Made by a program: the position numbers and the translations under genes. Below the pieces are notes generated by a model, which saw nothing but the letters and a program-made list of their open reading frames with translations, was not told the origin of the DNA and made no database searches. This document shows positions 24,290 through 35,403 of a stretch of 64,000 nt of DNA, piece by piece (within the stretch, counting starts at the first letter, position 1; each line of letters starts with the position of its first letter). The DNA is taken from contig ML976697.1 of assembly GCA_010015655.1 (NCBI GenBank), positions 277,570 to 341,569 of the forward strand, written 5' to 3'. This stretch comes from Bimuria novae-zelandiae CBS 107.79. Taxonomy: Eukaryota; Ascomycota; Dothideomycetes; Pleosporales; Didymosphaeriaceae.

Positions 24290-24716
24290 TGTTAAGATCC
24301 CAAAGGGGTAGCTGGTCCCTAAGGGGCTAAGGTTGGTTCTCGGGCAGGAATACTGTAGTAGGATAAGAGAGAGTCGTAGTGATAGCTTGCGCTTGTCACT
24401 AGGGCGTTAGTATTAAAGGTGGGTATAACATAATTAAATTAACAAGGTTGCTTATTCAGATCTAAACGATAGATTAATAAACAGGTTAAACATAAGTAGA
24501 AGAGACTCCTTCTTGCGTTCCTATATACTTCTCCTGCTCGACATGCTCGAAGCGAGCATAGCGAGCAGATGTCTTGGCTCCTGCGTCTGCTCGACTTGCT
24601 CGAGTCGAGCTCGTCGAGCAGTCACGTGATCCCTAGATACCGCGCCCCTATTGGTCACCTGTAGACCATAGGCGCCCTGGAGCCTAGCCAAGTGTCTATA
24701 CAATTAGATCTTAACA
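24290..24716 (-). repeat. 3' LTR of gypsy D
   Basis: 427 bp, nearly the same as 34661-35087, with a GC-rich inverted-repeat cluster (CTGCTCGAC..GTCGAGCAG) at about 24530-24625 and a CACGTG core beside it. The perfect 10-bp terminal repeat supports the boundaries. Confidence 0.93.
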
Positions 24717-24735
24717 TCATCCCCCTCCTCCAACT
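24717..24735 (-). other. Polypurine tract of gypsy D
   Basis: Minus-strand GGAGGAGGGGGATGA lies directly before the 3' LTR. Confidence 0.8.
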
Positions 24736-24814
24736 AATTCGTCCTCGAATCACCTAACCTGTCCCGTTAATTAGTTAAAGTCCGGTGACCCTATACTTAT
24801 TAGTTCTCGCTATA

Positions 24815-25312
24815 ATGTCTTTCTTTAAGGCCCGCGCTATTCGCCTTAGCTCTAAAATTTATTACAATAGTGTCCTTTGTCCTATCTCTTGTAATTATTA
24901 TCTTTTATCTAGCACTACTTGCATCACTATGCCTTCTTCCGATCCTAACGCTCGTCTAAAGTGTGCCGAGTGTGTGCGCTCTTAAAAGCCTTGTGTTAAC
25001 TTGTCGTGGGCATCCTTAGATAGAACCTGTAAGAAGTATTAAAAGAAGGTGGATAAAGATGAGAGGTTGCTAGCAGAGGTTTTGACGCGGCTTCTGCGAA
25101 ATAAGAAAATACTAAAGCAGGCTAAAGAGCATGCTAAGCGAAAAGCGCAGTGTTTGGCGTCGGAGATGGAGGCTACTAGAGAGCTCGAGGTCAACGCCAA
25201 CCTTAGCGATTGCCCTGCGGCTGCGTCCGGGGTTGGGCTTTCTCCTCTCCTGTGGTCCACGATAGGAATGCTAGACAACTTTACTAATGCTCCTTCCTTG
25301 TCTGTCGCGTAG
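24815..25312 (+). pseudogene. Antisense cysteine-rich accessory ORF of gypsy D (nearly intact)
   Basis: 165 codons from the ATG at 24815 to the TAG at 25310-25312 with only two in-frame stops, one after CVRS and one in the Lys-rich stretch. From 25049 it is open to the end. Cys-rich N-terminal half: CPISC, TTC, then KCAECVRS.KPC with CX2CX6C spacing and a later Cys at DRTCKKY. Then a Lys/Arg/Glu helix (RNKKILKQAKEHAKRK) and a conserved tail SPLLWSTIGMLDNF. It is the best copy of the A/D type. It lies antisense and tail to tail with pol. Its survival while pol decays may only reflect chance or fewer RIP sites. Confidence 0.7.
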
Positions 25313-28300
25313 TATTTTCTTTTAACATTATTGTGGCGTAAGTCTCGTTTCCTTTAAAGTTTTCTCTCGTTACTCTAGTATAGTAGTGGTAATTATAGAT
25401 CTTGCTTCGCGCTTTCTTTAAGAGTTGCTAGCAATTCTTATGGAGTTCGGACTTAGGTTCCTATGTGTTTTCTAAATATGGGTAGCCTTTCTACTTGACT
25501 AACCATTCTTGTAGGAACTTATTATCTTAGAAGTCTTTCCGTCCTACTTCCCTGTATCCTAGGAGTGTTTTAACTTTAAATTTGTTTTCTTCCTCTGGCT
25601 GGTGATAGAAGGTTGTTTCGACTGGTGTTTCAGGGTCTGCGGGTTCGAGTCGGTCTATATGGAATACCGGGTGTATTTTTGCGTCTGGCGGTAGTTCCAA
25701 TCGATAGTTAATTGGTGATACTTGTTTAATAATAAAAAATAGCCTAATCTTGACATGGTCTAGTTTCTTGTGCTTTTTCTTCTGGGTTTAAAGATTTTTC
25801 GTAAGCAGATATGCTTTATCCCCCTTCTTTAGCTAAGGTGCCGTTTTTCTTTTTTAGTTTATGTAGGAAATGCTTTGCTGTTAAGCTTTCTTAAGATTCT
25901 CTTAGAGTTGTGCATGTATTTTCTTTATAGTTTCTGCCATATTTATTGCTTCTTCTATTTTGATCGTTGTAGGAAGTGTTTAATTAAAGAGATGTAAATA
26001 TCTTCTGTAGTTTACATAAAATAGTGTAAATCCTGTTACTATTAATATCTTGTTATTATATACTAGTTGTGCTATAGGTAGTAAGGAAATCTAGTTATTT
26101 TTCTAGCTGTTGCAGTAGATGCGTAGGTACGTTTCGATAGTTTAATTCGTACGTTCTGTCTGTCCGTCGGTTTGTGGATGGTATGCTGTTGATAATTTCC
26201 GTTTTGTTCTAATAAGTGCTATTAGGGTTATCTAATAGTTTAAGGTAAAGAGTTTGTCTCTATTGCTGATAATTATCTTTAGAATACCGTGGTGCTATAT
26301 AAGTTAGTCTAGGATAAGGAATGCGAGTTCCTTAGCCGTAGTTATCTTCTAGCATAGTAGTAGTTCCACGTATTTAGTAAATTAATAGATAATATTTAGT
26401 ATTGCGTTGTAAGTGATTCCGGTTGCAGGATCTCTTAATTTCGGTAGTCCTATAATAAAGTCCATAGCGATGTCTTCCTATAGTGCAACAGGTATTTGTA
26501 TAGCTTATATTTCTCTGTACTTAAGGTGTGTTGCATGTTTGTTACGCTAGCAATCTGCATATTTATAGATATAGGTGGTTACTGCTTCCTTAATTCCCTT
26601 AAAGCTGTAATTCCGCTAGATAAGTTCTATAGTTTTTCTAATCCTTAGGTGTCCGTACACTGGGTTATTATAGTATTATTGTATAACTTCCTTTTACAGT
26701 TCTCTGGGTACTTCTCGTGTGAGTACAAGGAGTTGGTTAAGTTTAGCAGTTAGTTTTAAAGAGCTATTAGGGTTTTTCTTTAGTACTATAGAGTATATCT
26801 TAACTTTTTCTCCTTTATTATTTATTCTACTAAGAGCGTCTGCTCGTCCGTTTTCTTTGCCTAGGGTGTATATAATTTTAAACTTGTATTGTCCTAGCGT
26901 TTCTAACTATCTTGCTTATTAAGTTAGTTCTTTCGTGGTTATGAAGCGTGTAAGATTCTTATAGTCCGCAAAGATTATAAGTTCTAAGTAACTGTGTGTA
27001 TAAATTCTCTAGTGTTTAATAGCTTTTACTATCGCGAGTAGTTCCTTATTGTGTACTTCGTACCGTGATTCTTCTAATGTGAACTTGTGTGCGTAGTATG
27101 CAACTAGGTGCTATTTACCATTCTTCTCTTATTTCGCGCATGCTCCTACTGCCAAGTCACTTACGTCTATTTCGATACGCAAAGGTTTGTTATCTTAGAA
27201 GTGTATAAGGACTAGTGGCGTAATGTATACTTTTTATAGTGTTTAAAATGCTTGTTTATATTCTTCTATCTAGTTAAAAGGTTTGTCTTTCTTCGTGAGG
27301 TTTATAAGTGGTAGTGTAATTCTAGAGTAGTTCGTGATAAATTGTCTATTAAATCTAGTAAATCTAAGGAAGGCTTGTACTTTCTTAAGATTAGTAGGTA
27401 ACTTCTACTTTTTTACTTCCTTAATCTTTAAAGGGCTTACTTAGATACCTTTAGTGTTAATAACATGTTATAGGAATTCTAGTTCTATAACATAGAATTT
27501 ACACTTTTTTAGTTTTAGCTATAGGTTAGCGTTATTTAGCGCTTATAGTACTATCTGCACGTGTTGCACATGATCTTTCTCTTATTCTAATAATACTAGG
27601 ATATTGTCGAGGTAGGCAACTATAAATATATTAAGATAGTTTTATAGTATATTGTTAATTATTGCTTGGAACGTTGCTGGCGCGTTTATGAGTCTAAAAG
27701 GCATAACTTGGTCCTTAAACAGTCCGTATCTAGTTTAAAAAGCTGTCTTCCACTTATCACCTGCTAATATTTGTATAAGGTAGTATCCGTCTCGTAGGTT
27801 AAATTGCGTGAATATCTTGGCTCGTCCTAGCCTGTCTCGAGATTCTTGTATATTTAGTAGTAGGTATCTATTCTTAATTATTATGTCGTTTAGTTTCCTG
27901 TAGTTAATGCATGGACGTTATATTCTATCCTTCTTTATAATAAATATTAGGGATAACGCTACTAGCAATTCTAACTTGCGTATTTATTACCTATTAAGGG
28001 CTTTCTTTAGGAATTCGCGTGTCCATTAGAGTTCCTTTTTACTCTGGCCGTATAGTGGTCCAAAAGGCGGCGTTTTTCCTTCTTCGAGAATAATGCGGTA
28101 ATCTTGGTGTGTATGCTTAGGAAGGGCGTTTGCTCCTTTCTCTTCCTAAAATAAATAACTCTATTCTTTATATTCGTCGGGGATATTAAGAGGTGTGCTG
28201 TTTTCTTTATGCTTACGCTTTGTAACCTAGTAGTTCCTATTAGCGTCTGCCAAGTTAATTTCGCGTTTATCGACTTCTAGTCGCGAGACTATATTGTTAA

Positions 28301-28684
28301 TAGCTCTCTTATTTACTATTATACTCTATTAATGCGTAGGCTTTGCTTGTAATGCACAGTTACAGCGCTTAAAGGATAGATCTTTCTTTTCCTAGTTAAC
28401 TGTAGGGTTATGCTTCCTTAACTAGGGTAATCCTAAAATCACGTCGTGATTAGCTTCCTTAATAATATTAAGGGTAATTAATTCCTAGTATCTATAGATC
28501 GTAAGGGTGGTTTTAACCTCGTACTCGATTGTTGCTTTACTGGGCATTAGCTATCTATTCGCGATATAGATAGCATAGGGTATGGCCTTCTTGCGTTCGT
28601 AGAGTCCTACTCTATTAAGTGCTTTTCTAGACATATAACTTTCCTGTGCTCCTGAGTCTAGCATGGCTTTTATCTATGTTCCTT
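25313..28684 (-). pseudogene. pol: Gypsy D pol: protease, RT, RNase H, integrase, chromodomain
   Basis: The protease keeps DSGAQE (DSG codons near 28648-28659) and ends NHDVILGLP. RT has a degraded active site YLDN near 27597-27620 and FKDQVMPFRLINAPATFQAI-like sequence around 27650-27700. Integrase lies at about 26000-26800. A chromodomain (EWLVK.KGYPYLENT.EPKSEL) lies at 25395-25570. The hAT element sits just upstream of the protease. Frames are broken by RIP-type stops. Confidence 0.8.
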
Positions 28685-28692
28685 TAAGCTAT
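28685..28692. other. 8-bp TSD (TAAGCTAT) of the hAT element, left copy
   Basis: TAAGCTAT here and at 32061-32068. Elements A and D share this sequence once at the empty site, so the duplication is clear. Confidence 0.92.
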
Positions 28693-31600
28693 CAGTGATG
28701 TTCACGGATGGATTGGATATCCATCCATGCAAAATCCACAAAATCCATGGAAATCTAATCCATCCGTTTTAAGCTTATTATGTTCTACTATTGGACGCTA
28801 CAGATGTCGCAAAAGCTTATTCTAGCGTTTAGTATTAAGTATATCCATTTTAATAGCTATTTTAGTATTAAAAATTGTTACTTTAGCCACGCAGGCGCTC
28901 GAACTAGATAACACATTAACACCGTATTAACGATATAGCAGAAATAGATTAATAAAGTGCCTTAGTATTTTAATATAGGAGAAAAGAGCACTATAAAAAA
29001 CAGCGCGTAAAGTTCTAGTCTAATATCTTCTTATCTATATTATCTAATTCGTCCAAGTCCTCTATAGAGTTGTTACTAATCTTAATTAATCCTGCCCTCT
29101 CCCATGAAGCTATACACTCGTGATGCCCTATAATATTGTTACTAAGACAATTACGGGGCTTCGTAATAAGGTTACCTGCGCCGCTGAAAGCTCTCTTAGG
29201 TCCATCGCTCATAGGCATGGCAGAAAGTACGTCAAGAGCCATCTAAGATACTTTCGGCCAGCGTCGTCGTTGCTCATCCTATTGCCACCAAATGAAAGGA
29301 GGAACATTAATAGCAAACTAAGAGAGCTTAAGGTACTCTACTAACTCGTCGCTATTTACCTATTGTTTCTTATTTGCCTTTACTTAACCTTTTCGCGCAA
29401 AAGTCTCCCATCTTAAGAGCGCTTAGGCGGTCTTAGAAAAAGATAGGTCTATCTCCTGTTAGTTAAGTGTTATTCTGTCCTTATAATTACGGTTATATAG
29501 CTCTTCGATCCATCCTTGTGCGATACCTGGCTAAGTTGGATGCTCTATTACCTATTAAGAACGGATGTAATCCATGCCCCGGGTAGGATCTAAGACAATT
29601 GCCACCGTGTAGGCCGGAGACTCTGTAAACAAGGTGTAGTACTTCGATGCCATCTCCCAGCCTTTATAAAGACGCTGTTTAAGCTGGATATCTCCATCTA
29701 TTTGTGCTTAAAGTTCTTAAGCTTCAAGGTCCGTTAGGAGATCGTCTAGCGAAGTGTATAATTATCTAATGTTACTATACTCTCAAGGATTATTATTACT
29801 ATTACTAAGATAACTTTAGAGGCGCAAAGTAAGCTTGTTTAAAAGTTTAAGAAGCTTAAGATTCTCCTTTAAGTACTGCCACTTGGCTATAGAAAGACGG
29901 AGATCTAGTTAATAGTAACTAATAGATTAACTCTACTAGCTGCCACTTTGCCGCTGTAATCTAGTATTATTAAGAGACCGTAATTCGTCTCTATAAAAGT
30001 CGTTAAGCACCTCTTCAAGCACTATAGCTCGCTCGATTATTAGGTATGTGGAATTCCAGCGGGTGGCGTTACTAAGTATTAACTACAAAGGTCTTATGAG
30101 GCCATCCGATCGCACCTATCCAGGATGAACTTCCTAAGTAGCAATAAACCTGGCGTTTCTTAAGGTGTTTTTCCTAATCTATTTAATAATATTGCGAAGC
30201 TTTCTGACAGTCCCATGAGCTTTATATTGCTTAAAAAATGCCACCTCCTCTACCTGAGTTGGGCTGCTAATATTAGCTCCGAACATTAGCGCTTTCGCGA
30301 CAAGGTTAAAGATATGCCCTATACACCTTATATGCTACTACTTAGGGTTAAAGTTAAGCTAATTTTCCCTAAAAATCTCCCCTAGAGCGTCTATTGCCGT
30401 ATCGTTAACTATGGCGTTGTTAGAGGTAAGATACCCTACGCGGTCTTAAAGCCCCTAGTAAGAGATAACCCCCTATAGCGATGCCGCAATATTTCTACTA
30501 GTATAGGCATCTTTTATAGCTTTAAGAGTAAGGAGAAGGTTTCGTGGATTGCCTTTCTTATTAAGAAACTATGCGACAACACTATTGTACAACTTATTAT
30601 TACTAGAAGTCTATAAGTCGAAGGCTAGGTGAATCTTCGTGATGGCTCGGTCTAGGTGGGCAGCAACCACATCCTTCGAACGTGCGTACTCCACGGAGAT
30701 CCTACGCCTTATTATATTACGAGATGGGATTGCGCGAGGCATCTTTATAGCTGAATTAAGATACTAAAACACCTCACGGAGCTCCTTAGTATTTAGCTTA
30801 ACGAAGGGGATCCTGCTCATAACAATTTATCTAACTAAAAGTTAATAGAACTTATCGACGTTAAAGGAAGACGCCACAGCATTAATAGTAGTTAAACCTT
30901 TTAGAGAAGATATATTAAGCGCGAACTAATCTATCTTATCCTGCCCTATAAGGGGCCGACGATTTAGATTAAAGATCTTATATTTCTTAAGATGGCTAGC
31001 AACTAACCTACACCCCTTTCTTATATTAAGGATCTTCGCCTTAAAGCAGTTAATATAGCACGGTTTATATAAGAAGAACTAAGTAAATGTCTTCTTATCC
31101 GTGCTTTTAAGTGGGACGCCGTACTTCTAGATTTATAAGTTAAGCCTCCCTTTAGGATTGTATACCTTAGTGTAAGTGTTAAACGCCTAGTTGTTAGTAA
31201 GGTTAACCTAAAAGTAATTAAAGCTTAATATCTTAATCTCGCGGCGTTTCGTAGCATGTATAGAGTCTCTAGCTAATGCTAATTAAATTAGGGTAGTATG
31301 TTACGAAGTTAATTCTAATGCCTCTAATTAAGAATTAAGCTAATTATTAACACTAGTATCTACAGTAACGGGGTTAGTAATAGAGCCATAAACATCGTTA
31401 ATAGACATACTAAGTAACTGTGAGTTTATACCGTACGTACTGCTACTCTGCTGGCCACTTTGAGTTAATAGAACGAATAGTTATGGGGAGCCTTGTGAGT
31501 CTAGTACTAATGCTACTTCTGGCGCCTAGACCCGCTTACGGGTTTGCAACAACGCAGAATTTAACTTAATCTATCGTTTTACCCCTTTAATAGGCGTCTT

Positions 31601-32060
31601 AATAGCCTCTAAAGCTTCTATAATTATTAGCGTAGGTAGGGAGATACTAGGTGGCTCTGGAGAGGTCCTTGTGCGTTGGTGCCGTAGGCGCTCGCCATCT
31701 AACTAAAGGCGCATTTTAATAGATAATTAGATAACTAGCAAAGATAAGTCGCGGGATTTAAGAAAATACTAAATAAAAGTAGCTTCGACCGTTTTAGAGC
31801 TATTAAACAGGTGTTGTGGAAGTTTCGTTGAACTAGGTAAGGTTAAGTTTAGATATTACGATTTTTTGGGTCGCTTGCCTTAACAAGCCACAGGAAAACT
31901 ATTGGACGACAAAACTACTAATTTAATACCTTAATTAGGTCTAGACAACGCCTAATTAGGTATAGAACAATCTACGTAGATGGATTGGATTTCCAGGGGC
32001 TGTTTGGATTAGATGGATATAGATGGATTCGTTAATCCAATCCATCCATGGACATCACTG
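28693..32060 (-). mobile_element. hAT transposon inside gypsy D
   Basis: 3,368 bp with terminal inverted repeats CAGTGATGTYCAYGGATGG and the 8-bp TSD TAAGCTAT. Both ends carry many GGATGGAT / ATCCATCC subterminal repeats, a usual hAT transposase-binding layout. It carries a minus-strand transposase remnant and is RIP-mutated, so it entered D before RIP ceased here. Confidence 0.93.
29015..31750 (-). pseudogene. hAT transposase
   Basis: The C-terminal piece (29015-29242) is open and reads ALDVLSAMPMSDGPKRAFSGAGNLITKPRNCLS, the hAT C-terminal dimerisation domain with its usual RxFSxA core. The rest of the frame, towards higher coordinates, is broken by many stops. I did not locate a certain BED finger. 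The length of the region fits a full-size transposase of 700-900 residues. Confidence 0.75.
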
Positions 32061-32999
32061 TAAGCTATACTAGTAGCTTAATTAATACCTAACTATTAGT
32101 GGCATTTACTTCCTTAAAGGCGTTTTCCCGCCTGAGCCTAGGTCTAAAAAAGACATTTTCTTTTTGGCTAGCTTCGTGGGTTTAAGGCGTCTTTCGTTTT
32201 TCTTCTCCTAGGGCTGCTACTAGGCCTCTACTAGGAGAGCTTCACTGTCTTCTTCCTTTGTTAATATTTTAATTCTAAGGGTCGTAGTCCCTTTTAGTAT
32301 GCGATTAAACCCATACTTCCCTTTTTATTCTTTATGTTCCTTATAATTAGGGTGTAAGTATATTTGCCATTTGTCTAATGCATATTTCCTATTAACTAGT
32401 AGTAATATTACTTAGTTTAGTGCCTAGTTAAGATATAGAAAGTATCGTGTTTTGCGTTTGTCCTAGAGGTGAACGTCGTAATGGGCGATAGGGCAGTTAA
32501 ACTACTCTTATTTACATCGTTAGTACGTTCGGGGAAAGTAGCTGTATTCCTTAGCTTAGTAATAAATAGTATATTAATTTTCTTTATAGAGGGTCTATTG
32601 TATGGTCTCGTGCGTAGGATTGCGGTGGTCTAGGTCGTACTATAGTTTGTAGTTTAGGCTTTTGTTTAGGTACTTCTTCTTAGGGTCTTCGTGGGCGTAG
32701 CGGTGGTCCGCCATTTCTCGTGCTACTTTACTAACTAAGTTAGGTTGGTAAGCATAGAAAAATGCTTTTACGTAGTCTTGTCGCTCTATTGCTGTAAACC
32801 CGAAGTCTCCTTCACTTGGTTAGTGTTTTTCTAAGAAGTCGAAAACATTCGTTGTCTTACTAGTGACTAGTTTGCTCTAGCTAGGGTGAGGTGTAAGAGA
32901 TTGAGGTATTAGTTTCTTCTTCTTTCCTTTTTCGTCTAAACCTTCGTATGCATCCGCGTAGAGTCGTAAATTAGAGGTTCCTAATTACTCCGATCCTTC

Positions 33000-34640
33000 G
33001 TTGTAGATGTTAATTTGTTTAATGGCGTTTACTACCTACTATTCTTCGTCGGTGGTTTCTTTCTTGTTGATAGTTAGTACGTTTAACTATCTAGTGATCT
33101 TATTCTTAGATCTATAGTTCCTGGCTATGTGGCCAGGAACACCAAAATCGTGATTCCACCCACACGACCGTGTGGGGGGTTCCTGTAGTATGAAATTGTT
33201 CGCCTGAACAAGCTGATTACTAGAATCACGTTCTTTATCCGCAAAAAGCTGGCGCTGTTGCGATAAAGAGACTAAAGCCAAGATGCAGAGTTTTCGCTCT
33301 GCCAAGACTTGGTCAAAACCTTTCACCCAAACTAAGTACCGCTCAGGCGACTACTACTACTTGTTCAAGCTTGAGGTTTTCCCCTACGAGGTTTTTACTC
33401 AAGGTACAAGACAGCTTGCTAACTCGTACGAGGTCCTACTTCGTACGAGGTAGGGGGAGGAAGACAGTACGGGAGCAGAGCTACAAGGGCGAGGGAGAGA
33501 GGGGCAGGACAACAACACCCTCACAGATGAGGGCCGGCTACTATAGGTATCTAGGTGCCTGTAGTAGCAGGTAGACCTATTAAAGGGAGGATGGGCTATG
33601 TACAACAAGGCTACTGTGATGGTAGCCAGCCGACAGGCACGAAACGCTTTCTGTAAATATAGCTTAGCACGTCCCCATGCCCCATGGGAGGCTAGAACAT
33701 TATGTTCCTGGACGTTAATCAATACTACTACTACTACTACTACTACTGGCTATGTGGCCTAGTTTGCCATATGTAAAGTATTTACGCGTCTCGGTCCCCT
33801 ATCGTCAGGTTCTATCTAAGATACGTTAATTAGGCTTTCGAAAGCCTATAGCCTTTCCTGTTCCCTTTTCTAGGTTATTAAACTAGACATTTTCTATAGG
33901 TTAGGGTCTATAGTAGTTACGTTGCTGGCGTCGAGGTACTTTTAGTGGCGCTCTATAGACTATAGGTGCCTATTATCCGAAACTAGCGTTCCTTAGGTTC
34001 CTACGGAACTCTTCTTGCAAAGCGAACCACTCCCTATTAATATAGATAGTCTCTTTATACATTTCTTCTAAGGTCTTTATCTTTATACTACTACGCAGGA
34101 GTTCCTCGCGCACATTATATTTAAGGCCTTATTTATATATTATCTTAAAAGACTTATCCTCCTAGTTAAGTTACACTGTGTACTTACAGAACTTGACTAT
34201 GTATTTAGCTATAGATTAGTGTTAGCAAACTATTTAGATTGCTCGTCCAGCGATAGCTGTTTTGTTAGTAATTCTAAATATTTATTAAAGGCATATTTTA
34301 AAGTTATCGTAGTCTTTAATAATATCGATTGCATTAGCATGCTTGTTAATATACTCCTTATTTTCGTTATTATAGTCCATGTCTAAGTACTTAACTAGGT
34401 AGGGATAGATTTATTCTTTAGCGCTTCCTCACATGTAGGTTATAGCAAAGATAACCTTCTTCTTATCTTTAAGGTCTTAATTCTGGTCAAAAAATAGAGG
34501 TCTAGCTATAAGAGCCAGGTATTAAGGAGGGTATAATTACTATTATACAAGTCAGGTTTGTGTGCCTTGTTCTTGCTATCCCCTATAGGGGTGACATAGT
34601 TGTCCGAAGCTATAGAAGAGGTAGGGGTCCTATTAGTATT
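33000..34640 (-). pseudogene. gag: Gypsy D gag, split by a retro-insertion
   Basis: The minus-strand frame is related to the A gag. The zinc-knuckle region (..GHIARN(Y)RSKNK at about 33085-33130) is cut by the 611-bp insertion and resumes at 33746. The open frame 33087-33326 is a chance fusion of the insertion with this knuckle, not a real gene. Degraded by RIP. Confidence 0.6.
33135..33745 (+). mobile_element. 611-bp retro-inserted element with (TAC)n tail and 14-bp TSD
   Basis: CTGGCTATGTGGCC occurs at 33121-33134 and 33746-33759. The right end is a TAC/ACT triplet run of about eight units (33722-33745). A TSD of this length and a simple-repeat tail point to target-primed reverse transcription, so it is a SINE or 5'-truncated LINE in plus orientation. 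I found no clear pol III A/B boxes. It shows little RIP damage compared with its host. Open frames on both strands (33371-33574 plus, 33399-33722 minus) match nothing I know. Confidence 0.75.
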
Positions 34641-34650
34641 TATATTAAGG

Positions 34651-34658
34651 GTGTTTAA
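34651..34658 (-). other. Putative self-priming site of gypsy D
   Basis: Two bases inside the 5' LTR, minus-strand TTAAACAC is complementary to GTGTTTAA in the LTR (34857-34864), the expected start of the transcript. A and B have the same GTGTTYAA at the same LTR place. Confidence 0.45.
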
Positions 34659-34660
34659 GA

Positions 34661-35087
34661 TGTTAAGATCTTAAAGGGGTAGCTAGTCCCTAAGGGGCTA
34701 AGGTTAGTTCTCGGGCAGGAATACTATAGTAGAACGAGAGAGGGTCGTAGTAATAACTTACGCTTGTTACTAGGGCGTTAGTATTAAAGGTGGGTATAAC
34801 ACAATTAAATCAACAAGGTTGCTTATTCAGATCTAAACAATAGATTAATAAATAGGTTAAACACAAGTAGAAGAGACTCCTTCTTGCGTTCCTATATACT
34901 TCTCCTGCTCGACATGCTCGAAGCGAGCATAGCGAGCAGATGTCTTGGCTCCTGCGTCTGCTCGACTTGCTCGAGTCGAGCTCGTCGAGCAGTCACGTGA
35001 TCCCCAGATACCGCGCCCCCATTGGTCACCTGTAGACCATAGGCGCCCTGGAGCCTAGCCAAGTGTCTGTACGATTGGATCTTAACA
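34661..35087 (-). repeat. 5' LTR of gypsy D
   Basis: 427 bp with the perfect ends TGTTAAGATC..GATCTTAACA. It contains the GCTCGAC/GTCGAGC inverted-repeat cluster at about 34900-34995. Confidence 0.93.
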
Positions 35088-35092
35088 TTTAG

Positions 35093-35400
35093 CTAATTAG
35101 AAGTTTGCATAAGTTTCTATAAGTTCGTAAAAGTATTTAGAAGATGTTATAAATAGGTAAAAAGTAGGTAATAAGTACGTGGCGGCGTAGAGTAAGTGGT
35201 AAGGGTAAAAGTAATAGTGCTATATAACCTGTGCGTGGCCCTTGGTATAGGCATATAGGGTAGCTACTCGACGACTTTACTCTGTAACCTTAACACTAAT
35301 TACTTACTTTTTTTATATTTAATTTAAAAAAAAAATAACTTATGCAATGACTCCCGCCCGCTATAGTATTATTAGGGGGGTTATATTCCTTAATAAGGGT
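35093..35400. other. Element X DNA with AGAAGTTT motif, no gene seen
   Basis: It starts AATTAGAAGTTTGCATAAGT and holds two further partial motif copies within 60 bp. The rest is AT-rich without a recognisable frame. Confidence 0.4.
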
Positions 35401-35403
35401 GCC

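Larger units (their letters stand above)
24290..35087 (-). mobile_element. Gypsy element D (chromovirus), complete with TSD, carrying two inner insertions
   Basis: 427-bp LTRs at 24290-24716 and 34661-35087 have 10-bp inverted ends TGTTAAGATC..GATCTTAACA. The TSD TTTAG lies at 24285-24289 and 35088-35092. Minus-strand gag-pol and the antisense ORF are as in A. A hAT transposon (28693-32060) and a 611-bp retro-insertion (33135-33745) interrupt it. The target is non-coding DNA of X. Confidence 0.93.

Noticed and set aside
33087..33326. 79-codon minus-strand open frame with a zinc-knuckle-like end
   Set aside because: It crosses the junction of the 611-bp insertion and gypsy D gag, so it is a chance fusion.
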